Positions 1-10,455 are shown, counted from the first letter of the stretch. The stretch: DNA of 64,000 nt from Nymphaea colorata (GCF_008831285.2 NC_045139.1:24036412-24100411); one strand, 5' to 3'. A program made the numbers and translations. Notes: generated by a model from the letters alone, not told the origin.

Positions 1-265
1 TCCATATGTATGCTTCAGTTTTTGATTACTTTCTTAGTTAAACTTTGCTACTTTGTAAAAGAGAACAATGGAATAGTGACCACCAACAAATGGGCAAAGT
101 GGCATTTTGAGGAATAAGACCTGTTCTATGTGCAACTGAATAAAATGAAACTGCCCCCTTTTCCTGAATATGAAGTTAGAGTTTGGTGTGCGCAGCAAGA
201 TTGTGCACACAGAGAATTGGTCGGACAGACACGGTGCCAGAGTTCTGTTTGGAAGTTGCATGGTA
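1..265. other. Left flank, no gene seen
   Basis: AT-rich sequence before the GC-rich retrotransposon leader. I see no conserved coding motif. The short ORFs that cross from here into the GC-rich leader are compositional artefacts. It may be the original genomic flank of copia-1, but no target-site duplication can be matched with the other end of the element. Confidence 0.4.
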
Positions 266-555
266 AGGTACCGAAGGCGCAAAGGACGGCGGCGCGGCAG
301 CAAGGGCGACGGCACGACAGCAAGGGCGACGGTGCGGCAGCAAGGGCGGTGACGCCGGTGGCGGTGTCAGCAGCGTCGTCGGACGACGCAGCAGAAAGGT
401 AACGGCGTCGGACACGGCGGCGGCGGAAATGACTACGGAGACAGCAGCGGCGGCGGGTGAAGAAAACTCCACGATCACCAAAAAAGTCCCAATCTCGTGG
501 GCTCTGATACCATGTAGAAACACGAGCACAGAGAAAGAGAATACGAGGAACACGA
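266..555 (-). mobile_element. Inverted 5' end of copia-1: leader, PBS and LTR tail
   Basis: Read on the minus strand, this is the end of an LTR (513-555), a primer-binding site (500-512) and a GC-rich untranslated leader running left to about 266. Positions 513-555 match, with one difference, the reverse complement of the last 43 bases of the 3' LTR at 3849-3891. The leader has the same GGCGGCGG-rich character as the leader of copia-2 (20325-20688). Its orientation is opposite to the copia-1 body that starts at 556. The first part of gag is missing and the rest of the 5' LTR is cut off at the junction. The long ORFs on both strands of the leader are by-products of its GC-rich repeats. Confidence 0.75.
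500..512 (-). promoter_or_regulatory. Primer-binding site of copia-1 (inverted)
   Basis: GGCTCTGATACCA on the plus strand is the complement of TGGTATCAGAGCC, the usual plant copia PBS that pairs with the 3' end of initiator Met-tRNA. It directly abuts the LTR terminus TGTAGAAAC at 513, as expected for a 5' LTR on the minus strand. The same 13 bases occur at 20689-20701 in copia-2. Confidence 0.85.
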
Positions 556-3500
556 CATGTTCCCCATCTTCCCTTGAACCTCTTGTCGGTTAGCAAGATT
601 ACGAAAGAGTTGAATTGCGAACTCATTTTTTCTGCTGATCACTGTGTTATGCAGGACTTGGTGACAGGGAAGAGGATTGGGATTGGTCTGACTTCTGACG
701 GGCTATATCGCTTACCTATGCGTACTGCTTAGGCTCTCATGACGGCAGTCAGTCTAGCAACGAAGAACAGAGAGGAGTCCCTTCAATGGCTTCTACGGTG
801 GCATGAGCGCCTTGGACACCTGTCTTTTGGAATTCTTAGACAGTTGTTTCCTGATTTATGTTCCAAGTTAGATATGACTATGGTGTCCTGTGATGTCTGT
901 CACCTGGCCAAACATGTTAGGGCTTCATATCCTTTGTCTAGCCATCGGTCTAATGAGGTATTTGCCATGATTCATTCTGATGTGTGGGGGCCTTCAGGGA
1001 TTTCTTCTTTATCATGGTTTTCAGTATTTTATCACCTTTATAGATGATTGTTCTCGTAACACTATTGTCTACTTGTTGAAAGACTGTAGTGAAGTTCCTA
1101 CTGCCATGGAGACTTTCATTGCTTATGTGGAAACTCAATATGCTTATGTGGAAACTCAATATGGAGCGTCTGTTAAGACCTTTCGATCTGACAATGCTCG
1201 TGAGTATATGTGTCAGTCTGTTGATAGCTTCTTTCGAAAAAAGGGAATTGTTAATGAGACTTCCTGTAGTTATACTCCTCCTCAAAATGGAGTTGCTGAA
1301 CGAAAGAATCGTATATGACTCGAGCTCTTCTTTTTCAACGTCATGTTCCAAAAAGGTATTGGGGGGATGCTGTGTTGACCAGTGCGTATTTTATAAACCG
1401 TTTGCCTAGTCGTGTGTTGAATGGGCAGACGCCTCACTCTATGTTACCGGGGAGTCGTGAACCTTTCTCTCTTCCACCAAGAGTCTTTGGCTGTGTTTGC
1501 TTTATTCACTATCATAGTCCTCACATTAAAAAGCTTGACCCAAGGTCTATTAAGGGCGTATTTCTAGGTTATTCTCCCACTCAAAAAGGGTATAAGTGTC
1601 GGGACCCTTCCACTGATCGTGCCTATGTTACCAAAGATGTCAGTTTCCTTGAACATACTTCCTATTTTGGTGAGAATCCTCTTTAGGGGGAGAATTCTAT
1701 GTCAAAGGAAGAGTATTCTTCGAGTCAGGAAATTCTGTTTACAAATTTTTTAGACTACAGGCGTGAATCCATTGGTCCTTCTATTGAGGTGCTTGAACAA
1801 GAGAAAAATGGAGAGTGTTCTACTGGGGCAGGAGAGGAATGCAATCGTCTGTTTGGGCAAGTTTATTCTGAGAATTCTGCTCCCAATCCAGTTTGTCCTT
1901 CCCTGGATGACCCAAGTCGTGCTCAGAAACAACCTGTTGAAGAAGATATTCAGACTGTTATTGCAAGTGAAGAGCTTCCCATCGCCCTGCGAAAGGGTGT
2001 CAGGTCATGTACTCAACATCCTATTGGTAATTTTGTTTCATATTCTAGATTGAGCAAGGACTACAAATGTTTTGTATCTTCTCTTTCATTGGCTATGATT
2101 CCCAGGAATGTTGTTGAGGCTCAAAGTGATCCCAAGTGGACTTATGCAATGCAAGAAGAGATGGAAACCCTGAGAAGAAACATGACATGGGAAGTTATAA
2201 AGATTCGTGAGGCGGCTCACTTGGTTGGATCTAAGTGGGTCTACACCATCAAGTACAAACCAGATGGAAGTGTTGAAAGATACAAAGCTCGTCTTGTGGC
2301 CAAGGGGTTCAGTCAGAAATATGGTATTGATTATTTGGAGACCTTTGCTCCTGTTGCGAAGATGAAGACCGTTATCTCCTTAGCTGTGATGAAGGAGTGG
2401 AAGATGTACCAACTTGATGTCAAGAACGCATTTCTCAATGGAGACCTTGAAGAGGAAGTATATATGTGTATGCCTCCAGGATATGAGGAACCTGGAAAAT
2501 GTTGCAAGTTAAGGAAAGCTTTATATGAGCTCAAGCAATCTCCTCGAGCATGGTTTGAACGACTTAGACTTGTCATGAGACAATGTGGATACCATCAAGG
2601 GAATGGAGATCATACACTCTTTGTGAAGAGAAATGAACAAAAGGTTACTATTTTGTTGGTATATGTTGATGATATGATTGTCACAGGTGATGATGAAGAT
2701 GAAATAATTAAGTTAAAGAAACTGTTGGCGATCGAGTTTGATCTCAAGGACCTTGGTAAATTGAAATATTTCCTTGGCATTGAAATTGCTAGGTCTGGGA
2801 CTAGCCTCGTGCTAAATCAACGGAAGTACACCCTAGATTTGTTAAAGGAGACCGGGAAATTAGGGTGTAGACCAGCTTCTACTCCTCTAGATGCTGGCCA
2901 TAAGTTAAGTCTTAGAGTCTTAGAGATGGGGAGCCTCTCTGTGAAGAGGCCAAAAGAAGATATCAATGTCTTGTAGGGAAGTTGATTTATCTTACTCTCA
3001 CTAGACCTGATATTACCTTTGCTGTGAATGTGATGAGCCAGTTCATGCATGCTTCCACGGATGCCCACTTGAAGGCTGTTGACAGGATCTTGTGCTACTT
3101 GAAGAGAAATCCTGGCAAAGGTCTTTTGTATGTCAAGCAAGATACTCTTGGGATTGAAGGTTATTCAGATGCAGACTGGGCAGGCTGTATTGAGACTAGG
3201 AGGTCCACCTCTGGCTATTGTATCTATTTGGGAGGGAATCTCATAGTGTGGAGAAGTAAAAGGCAAGATGTGTGTTCTCGTTCCAGTGCTGAAGCAGAAT
3301 ACAGAGCAGTGGCTATGGGAGTTTCAGAGCTTTTGTGGCTAAAAGTATTGTTGACGGATATTGGTATAAAGGTTGAAGAACCAATGAAGATGTATTGCGA
3401 TAACAAGTCTGCAATCAACTTGGCCAACAACCCTGTGCTTCATGACAGAACAAAGCATGTTGAGATTGACCGACATTTCATTCGAGAGAGAATTGATGCT

Positions 3501-3644
3501 AAAGAACTTGTACTTCCTTACATGAGATCTGAAGACCAAACAGCTGATGTTCTGACGAAAGCTCTATTTTCAACTTCATTCGAGAGAAATGTATCCAAGT
3601 TGGGCATGTTTGATATGTATGCCCAACTTGAGGGAGAGTGTTGA
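556..3644 (+). pseudogene. copia-1 gag-pol remnant (PR-IN-RT-RNaseH)
   Basis: Ty1/copia polyprotein remains in the order protease tail, integrase, reverse transcriptase, RNase H. The body starts mid-protease at 556 (reading HVPHLPLNLLSVSKI), directly at the inversion breakpoint. Integrase shows the HHCC region (WHERLGHLSF, CDVCHLAKHV), IDDCSRN and YTPPQNGVAERKNR. RT has YVDDMIVTGDD near 2660, and RNase H has YSDADWAGC and RSSAEAEYRAVAMG. It is dead: stop TAG at 730, frameshift near 1010, deletion with frameshift near 1315, stop TAG at 1684 (CAG expected from copia-2), a one-base loss near 2926, and no gag. The last codons overlap the 3' LTR, as in copia-2. It resembles copia-2 closely enough to be of the same or a sister family. 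Confidence 0.9.
1121..1162 (+). repeat. 21-bp tandem duplication inside copia-1 integrase
   Basis: Two identical 21-base units (1121-1141 and 1142-1162) duplicate the residues AYVETQY in frame within the integrase core. The corresponding part of copia-2 has a single copy (FVAFVKTQFQTS). An in-frame 7-residue duplication here is unusual for the family and is probably replication slippage. Confidence 0.9.
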
Positions 3645-3891
3645 AGTATGTTAGACGGGTCTCGAGACTGGGTTCGGATTCATACCCAATCCATCTTGTA
3701 GCCCTTGTTGGGCATTACTTAAGTCGTGTAACCCTAATCTTTATGGTTAATGAAATCTTAAGAGAGAGAGAGTCTGGCGGCTAGTGGGCAACCAGCTCCT
3801 CCTCATCCGTGGTTTTTTTCCTTTTGTTGAGAGTTTTTCCACGTTACATCGTGTTCCTCGTATTCTTTTTCTCTGTGCTCGTGTTTCTACA
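3639..3891 (+). repeat. 3' LTR of copia-1
   Basis: Starts TGTTGAAGTATG directly after the purine tract GAGGGAGAG and ends GTGTTTCTACA, giving the TG...CA termini of LTRs. Length about 253 bp. Its terminal 43 bases recur inverted at 513-555. The stop codon of the pol frame (3642-3644) lies within its first bases. No second full LTR is present in the window. Confidence 0.85.
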
Positions 3892-4286
3892 TCAGTAAAC
3901 CATCCAAATGATAGAAAATGCCAGACCACTTGGGTAAGAAAAAAACCAGGTTCAAATAATTTATTGAAGTATTTTTTTTACAATCTAATCTTATAAATAT
4001 GATCTTAAAATTGATTTAGGAGAAACATATATTAAGTTGGTCATTTTTATTTTAATAATATTTTTTTAATAATAAAAAAATGATGTCTAGTATAACATCA
4101 GAATTTTGAAATGTTGATTGTAGGAAGATCAATTGTTTTACAAAAATAATTTGAAACTAAAACATGATTTATATTAAATTATTATTTATAAACACATCAG
4201 GAGGTTCACATTTTATTTAAAACCTTTTTTAAGATAAATTTAAGAGGTTTGGTTTTTGTTCCTTACTTAAGTAGTTTGGTATTACT
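3892..4286. other. AT-rich intergenic DNA
   Basis: Very AT-rich stretch with runs of A and T. No ORF with recognisable motifs, no RNA gene and no clear repeat boundaries. Confidence 0.5.
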
Positions 4287-4324
<38 letters not shown>

Positions 4325-4338
4325 AGACACACACACAC
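4287..4338. repeat. Compound microsatellite (TC)n(TA)n(AC)n
   Basis: Three adjoining dinucleotide tracts: about nine TC units, about nine TA units and, after a short break, about six AC units. Simple-sequence repeat with no coding role. Confidence 0.95.
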
Positions 4339-4489
4339 AGCGTCATGGGGGGAAAATGAAAATAATTGATCCAAGGTAGAGTTGACATATCAACCAATTT
4401 AGGTGGTGGTGCCATCTCAGCAATGGCTAGCAGAAATCATGCCTGTGACAATCGCCTCCTCCCATAAGAGCCTCCATCAATTTTCCCAT

Positions 4490-5070
4490 CATCTGATTCC
4501 GCTGTAGCAACTGATTTCAGTTTTCGAGTGGAGTCTTCAAAAGAATTCCAATAATCAACTGAATCACATCGAATTGAAATCTTGTCTCAGACTGGGAAAC
4601 TAGAAGTTCGAATTTCTTTGTGGATTCTTATCAACCGATTCCAAATAGATGGCGTTGAAACAACTGTTTTCAGAATCCATTCTTGAATTGAATCTTTCTT
4701 TGAAAGAATTAAGAGAATCAACCCAATCACATCAAATTGAAAAGTCAAAAGTTCTAATTTATCTTTAGATTCTTATCATCTTATTCTACCAAATTGGTGG
4801 AGTCGTTTTCCAGAATCAGTTTCTTGAATCGAATTATTCATTGAAATAATTCAGCGAAACAACCAATCACATCAAATTCAAGTCTTTTCTCAATCTGAGG
4901 GTAAAAATTTTGATTTCTGTCCTAGATTCATATGATCTGATTCCAGATTGGTAGTGTTGTAGCTACTGTTTCCATAATATTTTGAATCAAATCTTTCTTT
5001 GAAAGAATTCAGAGAATTAATAGAATCAAATCAAATCAAAATCTTTTCTCAATCAGAAAGCCTAATGTCT
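4490..5070. repeat. Degenerate tandem repeat, about 150-bp period
   Basis: Four diverged units begin near 4490, 4640, 4783 and 4938. Each carries in the same order a GATTCC-type start, GAATCxxTTCTTGAAT, CTTTCTTTGAAAGAATT, AATCACATCAAATT and CTTTTCTCAATCTG. The last unit ends near 5070. Unit length drifts between about 143 and 155 bases. The repeat is AT-rich and non-coding. Its period lies in the range of plant satellite monomers, but four units are too few to call it a satellite array. Confidence 0.75.
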
Positions 5071-5182
5071 TGTTTGGATGGAAAGGAAAGAAAGAAACAG
5101 AAAGAAAAGAGAATGGGGAGGGAAATGAGAGGAAAGGATGTCATACGTCTTTCATTTCGATTCCAATCTCTCCAATTTTAGT

Positions 5183-5360
5183 GGGACTGAATTTACATTG
5201 TTCTTTCACTTCTTTTCTCTCTCCCTCTTTTTCCTTTCTTTTGCATCCAAGATAATCACAAATAACGTCGGCGGGATTGAATTTACATTATTCTTTCACT
5301 TTTTTTCTCTCCACCTCTTTTTCCTTTCTCTTGCATCCAAGATAGTCACAAATAACGTCT
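5183..5360. repeat. 90-bp direct tandem duplication
   Basis: Units 5183-5272 and 5273-5360 both contain GAATTTACATT, a pyrimidine-rich centre (CCTCTTTTTCCTTTCT), GCATCCAAGAT and CACAAATAACGTC. They differ at only a few positions. The two reading frames across it are not conserved as protein. Confidence 0.9.
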
Positions 5361-5937
5361 CGGAGTTTTAAACGGCGAGGTTTTTCTCAGGTATAATACA
5401 GCGAACTTAAAAAATGCATGAAAAAACAATATTTAAAAAGCCGACCACCCATTTCCAGCCTTTGAGTGAAGCAGTGTTGCTTGTTGGAGGAAGATTCTAT
5501 GTTCATCTTGTAGAGACAAAAAAAGGACATGCCAATGGATATGAAATCTTAGTTCTTAATAATTGGGATGACAGGGGGAGAAAGGATAGAAACAAGATGT
5601 GAGTTTGAAAGGATAAAAATTTCGGAGAAAGGTCCACCCCCACTCGGATCAAACTGTTGCATAAAATTTCAAAGAATCAGGTCACAAAACAGAGCTGCCA
5701 AAATCATATGTATCCTGCTTTATCATGGGACGTACATACCTTTGTACTTTTTATTGGTGCTATTGAATTAAGAGTTACATGTGGGTCATCTAGCTAGATT
5801 TTCTAAATCACTAGTGCTTTGCTTTTTTTCCTTTCTTCTTTGGTTTTTGTGAAATTATATGTCCAGTTACATATTCAAGCATGTTTGACAGTTGATTGTT
5901 TTTCTAATTCGATAAGGCTACACTTTTTCCAAATCAG
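5361..5937. other. Unassigned sequence upstream of ABC1 kinase exons
   Basis: Contains one 62-codon ORF (5414-5602) with no motif I recognise. I looked for earlier ABC1 kinase exons (nucleotide-binding loop, KxGQ motif) and did not find them. The stretch ends in a pyrimidine-rich tract and CAG that would be a good 3' splice site for the exon at 5938. Confidence 0.4.
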
Positions 5938-6160
5938 GAGTTGGACTTCTTATATGAGGCCAAGAACAGTGAGAAGTGCTTGGAAAACTTTAAGAAGCTC
6001 TCTCTTCATCTTGTAAACTACATATATGCTCCAAAGGTGTACTGGAATTTGAGTACCAGTAGGATGCTGACAATGGAATTTATGGATGCCGCAGAAGTGA
6101 CTGATGTCTCTGCTATTCGACGACTTGGCATTGATCCAAATGATGTTCCTAAACTAGCCA
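5938..6160 (+). pseudogene. ABC1 kinase exon A
   Basis: 74 codons without a stop, preceded by ...AAATCAG and followed by GTATGA. Encodes the C-lobe start (LDFLYEAKNSEKC, LTMEFMDAAEVTD). This is the best preserved exon, with both splice sites plausible. Confidence 0.8.
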
Positions 6161-6228
6161 GTATGATAATTGCATTCTTAGTTATTTTCCTGGTTGCCTG
6201 AGGTTTATATCTAAAGTTTTACAGGTAA

Positions 6229-6327
6229 GCCAAGTCTTTGCAGAAGTGATTTTTAAGCATGGGTTTGTCCATTGTGATCCACATGCTGCTAACATGATGG
6301 TGTGTCCATCTGGAAGAAGTTTTCTGG
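6229..6327 (+). pseudogene. ABC1 kinase exon B
   Basis: Encodes SQVFAEVIFKHGFVHCDPHA followed by ANMMVCPSGRSFLG, the catalytic loop. The donor G/GTAAGG at 6328 is good. The acceptor is odd: TTTTACAG ends at 6224, and the four bases GTAA (6225-6228) would shift the frame against exon A. Confidence 0.75.
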
Positions 6328-6726
6328 GTAAGGCGTTTTTCTTGCTCTGCTGAACCCCAAGCATGTTGTTTCATGATTTTTTAGCAATCTTTGGATCTTT
6401 ACTAAGAACATCATATGTCTACTTATTTATTTATTTATCAGATAGCATCTTTCCATTTACGATGTCTCATCACATCTACTAAATGAACATCAAGATTTTT
6501 TACAACATCTGAAAGATGCCAATTTTTTTTTTTTCTCTGAACAACTGTATCCTATTGAAGGGTTCCAGAGTTAACTCTTCAGTTGGATCTATACTTCAAG
6601 AAGCAGTGTCTCGGTTGCTGTAAGACTTGCTGAGCCCTAATTTTTTGTCATTATATTTTGGGAAAAATATAATTGTTTCTCAAGTAATTTTCATCTTTCA
6701 CTTTCATTAAATAAATGATCCTCATT

Positions 6727-6933
6727 CTAATAGTCATCCATGTACAAGACAGGATAGCAATGACCACTGACAACCACATTTATGGGTGGCCCACATACAT
6801 CAAAATGCAAAATTTGGAAGAATGAACTTCTCGACTCACCATGAGGGAATGCAGTTTTACCATGCTTGAGCTTTGCGATAAACGACAACTCATTTAGTTC
6901 AACATTATTCCATTTAGAACTACTCTGTAGCAT
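6727..6933 (-). pseudogene. Copia integrase scrap inside the ABC1 intron
   Basis: The minus strand reads LAKLKHGKTAFPHG-like sequence (KLKHGKTAFPHGESRSSFFQ), then ILHFDVCGPP and YMDDY. This matches the copia integrase segment between the zinc finger and the first catalytic Asp (typically HSDVWGP...FxDDYSR). No LTR or other domains are attached. It lies in the 1.9-kb intron between exons B and C, antisense to the kinase. Confidence 0.6.
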
Positions 6934-8244
6934 TCTGACTTACAAGAAAATAAAAGCATATGGAATGTATGGTATCACAGTCTTTACTCTATAATTCACC
7001 AATTAGTGTAAATTACCATTTAAGCAGATAAGAGTGAGGATGATTGCAAAGTGGGTGAATGTTAACCTCCTTTGGACGGTTCTTTGGTTTCTCCTTTTAA
7101 TATGGCCTGCATTGAAAATTTATGTGGTCGAATCATAGTGTGGTTTATCTGAATGATATAAAGGCTGTTGATTCTTAGACTAAGTTCCTACTGTACACAC
7201 TAATAGAAGATCATAGTTTTAACTGTACATGTACCCTTATCTGTAGTAGTAGAGCTGTCGGCCAGTCTTGCAGGTGTGTTAGGTCAAGGGAATGAACTGA
7301 AAGAAGCACCTGTGATCCGATCCTATAATTGTTGCTTGCTGAAATATATAATTCATCCAATAAGCAGTTTAAAGTTGATTTAGCTTGGAGCTTATATCTG
7401 CTGCTATCCAACAGTAAATTTGGAAAAAGAAAAAATGACTTTGACAGCTGCAGGAAGCAATCGGTAGATGGTGGCTTTTTAGCTGATACATAAACAACAG
7501 CTAGTGTTTCCTTTCTTCAAGTATGTCATGAATAGCAAGATTACTGAGCTCAGAATATGTCCCTTAAGGACATGAAAGTATAAATGAGCTTCACCAGCAG
7601 CTCATATTCTGCACCCAAAGTGATTTCAGCTCGTTCAGCATTCAACCACTACTCCAAACAACAGAAATTTGAGACCTCAAAACAATTCAACAGATTTAAG
7701 ATAACCAAGTCGCTCAATTTTCTGAGAAAAGGGGTGAGTATCCAAAAACAAGGAGAAAAATGAGGAAAGGCACAAATTTAATCGAATCTTCATAAAACTT
7801 TGTTTCTTATTAAACTAAAGATGGTGCACAGCAAATTCTAGTTCAAGATGATATCCATGAGTGTCCAGAGAAAGAGACACACGAACAGAATGAACTGTTC
7901 ATTTGCATCAGCTTATATTTGCCAAATCTTTTTTCTTATCCTTCTCATATGGCTTTAGTGCTGTGTTCAAACTTTCATATTACATACACAGAGGAAAAGG
8001 AGCTCTTTAAGCGTTTACATCCTCAGCCCTAAAAGTTAACAATAGATGCAAACTTAAAATAGTTATCAATTGTTTTATGCCTTATGCATAAATCTATTAA
8101 ATGTTGAAGAGAGAAGTTCCATTTCATTATTAACCCTCATCAAAGTCTTAATATACCGCTACCATGGTTTAACTTTAAATTGATAGAGTTGTTTTTTGGT
8201 TGAAGGCTAGGTGATTGTTTGTCTCCCGTGATTGCCTGCATATG
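6934..8244. other. Rest of large ABC1 intron
   Basis: AT-rich DNA without recognisable coding motifs, RNA genes or clear repeat termini. It could contain further decayed insertions that cannot be recognised by eye. Confidence 0.4.
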
Positions 8245-8337
8245 GGTAGAAGAAGGCCCCAGCTGATTCTGCTGGATCATGGATTGTACAAGAAACTTGA
8301 TTTTTCTACAAGGACAAGCTATGCTGCACTTTGGAAG
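8245..8337 (+). pseudogene. ABC1 kinase exon C
   Basis: Encodes RRRPQLILLDHGLYKKLDFS and TRTSYAALWK, with donor AAG/GTGTTT. The base pair before the expected exon start is GG instead of AG, so the acceptor looks mutated. Confidence 0.75.
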
Positions 8338-8426
8338 GTGTTTTAATAATCTTTTGATTGTCTGTGTATGGTCTAATTGCATTACATTATTCTCTGTTAC
8401 TTCTTATACTTCTGTCAATTTTGTTG

Positions 8427-8606
8427 GCTCTTATATTTGCTGATGTAAATGGAATAAAAGAAAACAGTGTTAAACTTGGTGCTGGAGAGGATTTGTATAC
8501 CCTTTTTGCAGGAATCTTGACAATGCGACCGTGGAATAGAGTCATTGATCCAGCAGTGGATCATTTGTTTTTGCAGGGGAATGCTAGTGACCGTGAAGAA
8601 CTCCAG
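8427..8606 (+). pseudogene. ABC1 kinase exon D
   Basis: Encodes ALIFADVNGIKENSVKLGAG, then EDLYTLFAGILTMRPWNRVI and DPAVDHLFLQGNASDREELQ. Acceptor (TTGTTG before GCT) and donor (CTCCAG/ATTAGT) each differ from the AG/GT rule by one base. No later exon of the family is seen downstream. Confidence 0.75.
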
Positions 8607-9193
8607 ATTAGTAATTATTGATTGTAGCATGTGATCATAAATATTGACTAGATTTTGACATTATACCTTTGAAACTGTAAGAAAAATGGGTAAATAGCTG
8701 GAGATTGTTCCATCTGAGCTACATATTTGAAAGTTTGTGAAATAATGCAAGGATCTTCTAAAGGAGATTCACTAAAAAGAAAATAATCTTCACAAGATTA
8801 AATGCATTAAGCATGCAGGAAACACATGCCAAACACACACAGACTGAATACGGAAGAGGACCTTTATTAGAAAAAAGCCATGTGAAGAAACGGGGCCGAA
8901 GTCCCTAAGAAATATATGAAGGATAAGGTGGATATGGTTGCTGGGCTAGCTCCTAGGTCTAGAAGTCTAGGGGTTGGGGCTGTCAGATTACAACAGAACT
9001 TGTCAACAGATGGGAAGAAGGAGAAAACACAAAGATGCGGGCTCAATCTCATCACAATTTCCAAAATGGGTCATGACTCATGATCTATCTGTTATGAATG
9101 TATTTTCTGTTCTTATTTGCATTCTTTTTCCTTTTCCTTTTCTTTTTGTGTTTTCCATTATTTTTGTTTTTTCCTTTTTTCTCTTCTAAGAGA
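8607..9193. other. Intergenic DNA, no gene seen
   Basis: No further ABC1 exon and no other motif. Several short ORFs have T-rich composition and are not credible. Confidence 0.45.
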
Positions 9194-9733
9194 TGTTAGA
9201 GCCCCAATGGCTAGATTTGCCTAAAGCCCTCTTGCCTGCCTCTTTAAAACGCCATGATGGTCCATTTGTAAGCATTAGTCTTGAGGTTTAATGACACTTT
9301 TTGTGCCTTAGTGCACAAATTATTTTCTAGTTGTCTTTGTGTGTGCTCTCTTGTGAGAGTTTGTGGTGTGAGAAGGTATACATTTATATTTATATCTACT
9401 TTCCTTACATGATATTGAAGTAAGAAGAACTTGGCAGCCAAGTAAGTTCTCCGACGACTCTTTTCTTCAGCAACTTCTTTCCTTTCGTCTCTCCTCGTCC
9501 TCTTCTTGTCGCCTCTCTCTCCTCGTCCTCTTTTCGTCTTCTTCCTCTTAATCCACCAGCAGGGAGACGGTAAGAGAATAGAACTTGGTTGTGCTATGTG
9601 GAAGACCTATTGTAAGATTTTGATATCTAATGCCAAACCACCGGATGAAGTTAGATGCAAAAGGAGAAGAAGAGGAACGGGTTGCACGTACAAGAGAGAG
9701 AGAGAGAAGAAAAAGAGCAGCAACCCTAACGTC

Positions 9734-10031
9734 TAGAGGTGGGCATCGGGCCGGCCTGATAAAACCGGGTCGGGAACGGCCCGATGGGCCGACCCATTGG
9801 GCCCGGGCCCGGCCCGATATTTGAAACCCGGGCCCAACCCGGCTCGGCCCAGTTATAATAAAATAATCATTTTAAATTATAAAATGTTTTTTAAATATAA
9901 AATATATTTTTAGTAATAAATATATATTATTAAATTAAAAAATAAAAAAATATATTTTTTAATCCTTAAGAGGCCGGATCTGGCCGGCCCCTGCTCGGGC
10001 CAGGTTTTTCCCAGCCCGGGGCCCAGCCCTA
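9734..10031. mobile_element. hAT-type MITE, GGGCCGG family
   Basis: 298-bp non-coding element with terminal inverted repeats TAGAGGTGGGC (left) and TAGGGCTGGGC (right, reverse complement). Subterminal GGGCCGGGC-like motifs face each other and the core is AT-rich. It is flanked by 8-bp target duplications CTAACGTC (9726-9733) and CTAATGTC (10032-10039). The one mismatch is CG to TG, as expected from deamination of a methylated cytosine. Being non-autonomous, it needs a transposase supplied in trans. Confidence 0.8.
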
Positions 10032-10455
10032 CTAATGTCTGCCTCTTGATATCATTATATATTGATTTGGTATACAACAAAGTGCACAAAACAATGTTAA
10101 AAATTACAAGTATGCCACCGTCCATTATGATTTTGCGTGTAGAGAAGATAGGTCGGGTCTGGTTGACCCGATCCAAATCGTACAATCTTAACACTGATCA
10201 TGCCTATGTGGAAAGCGAGATCAGATCTTCAAGTGGATCATGTGAAGCAAAATAATTCTGTGATCGTGGGTATGAAACCTGTTCGTGGATGCTGTTTGGA
10301 GTAGTTTTTCGTGGAACAACCTATGTCGTGCGTTGTGGAGGAGTATAACAGTAATCAAGGTACCCAATTGATAGTTGTATGTGGACTAATTGAACTTGGG
10401 AGTAGTAGTAGTCATCGGCTGAAATAGTAGTCATCGGCTGGTCTGTTTCTACTGT

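Larger units (their letters stand above)
5938..8606 (+). pseudogene. ABC1/ADCK1-like (aarF domain) kinase, decayed partial gene
   Basis: Four exon-like segments encode consecutive parts of an ABC1 (UbiB/ADCK) atypical kinase, a family acting in mitochondria or plastids and linked to quinone or lipid metabolism. Exon A, 5938-6160, reads ELDFLYEAKNSEKCLENFKK to GIDPNDVPKLA. Exon B, 6229-6327, carries the catalytic-loop signature GFVHCDPHAANMMV. Exon C, 8245-8337, has LLDHGLYK, the metal-binding DFG equivalent. Exon D, 8427-8606, reads ENSVKLGAGEDLY, GILTMRPWNRVIDPAVDHL. Missing are the transit peptide, the KxGQ region, the ATP-binding exons and the C-terminal exons. Exon B is preceded by an extra GTAA after the expected CAG. 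Exons C and D lack AG at their expected acceptors (GG and TG instead). After exon D the donor reads AT instead of GT. The protein stretches are well kept, so the loss of function is fairly recent or the segment is a recent partial duplicate. Confidence 0.8.

Noticed and set aside
34-626. Long ORFs on both strands in the GC-rich stretch at the left end
   Set aside because: They follow from GGCGGCGG-type repeats of the copia-1 leader; no motif, and both strands and several frames are open at once.
4490-5070. CRISPR-like repeat array
   Set aside because: Repeats are long, diverged and contiguous with no spacers, in a plant nuclear context.
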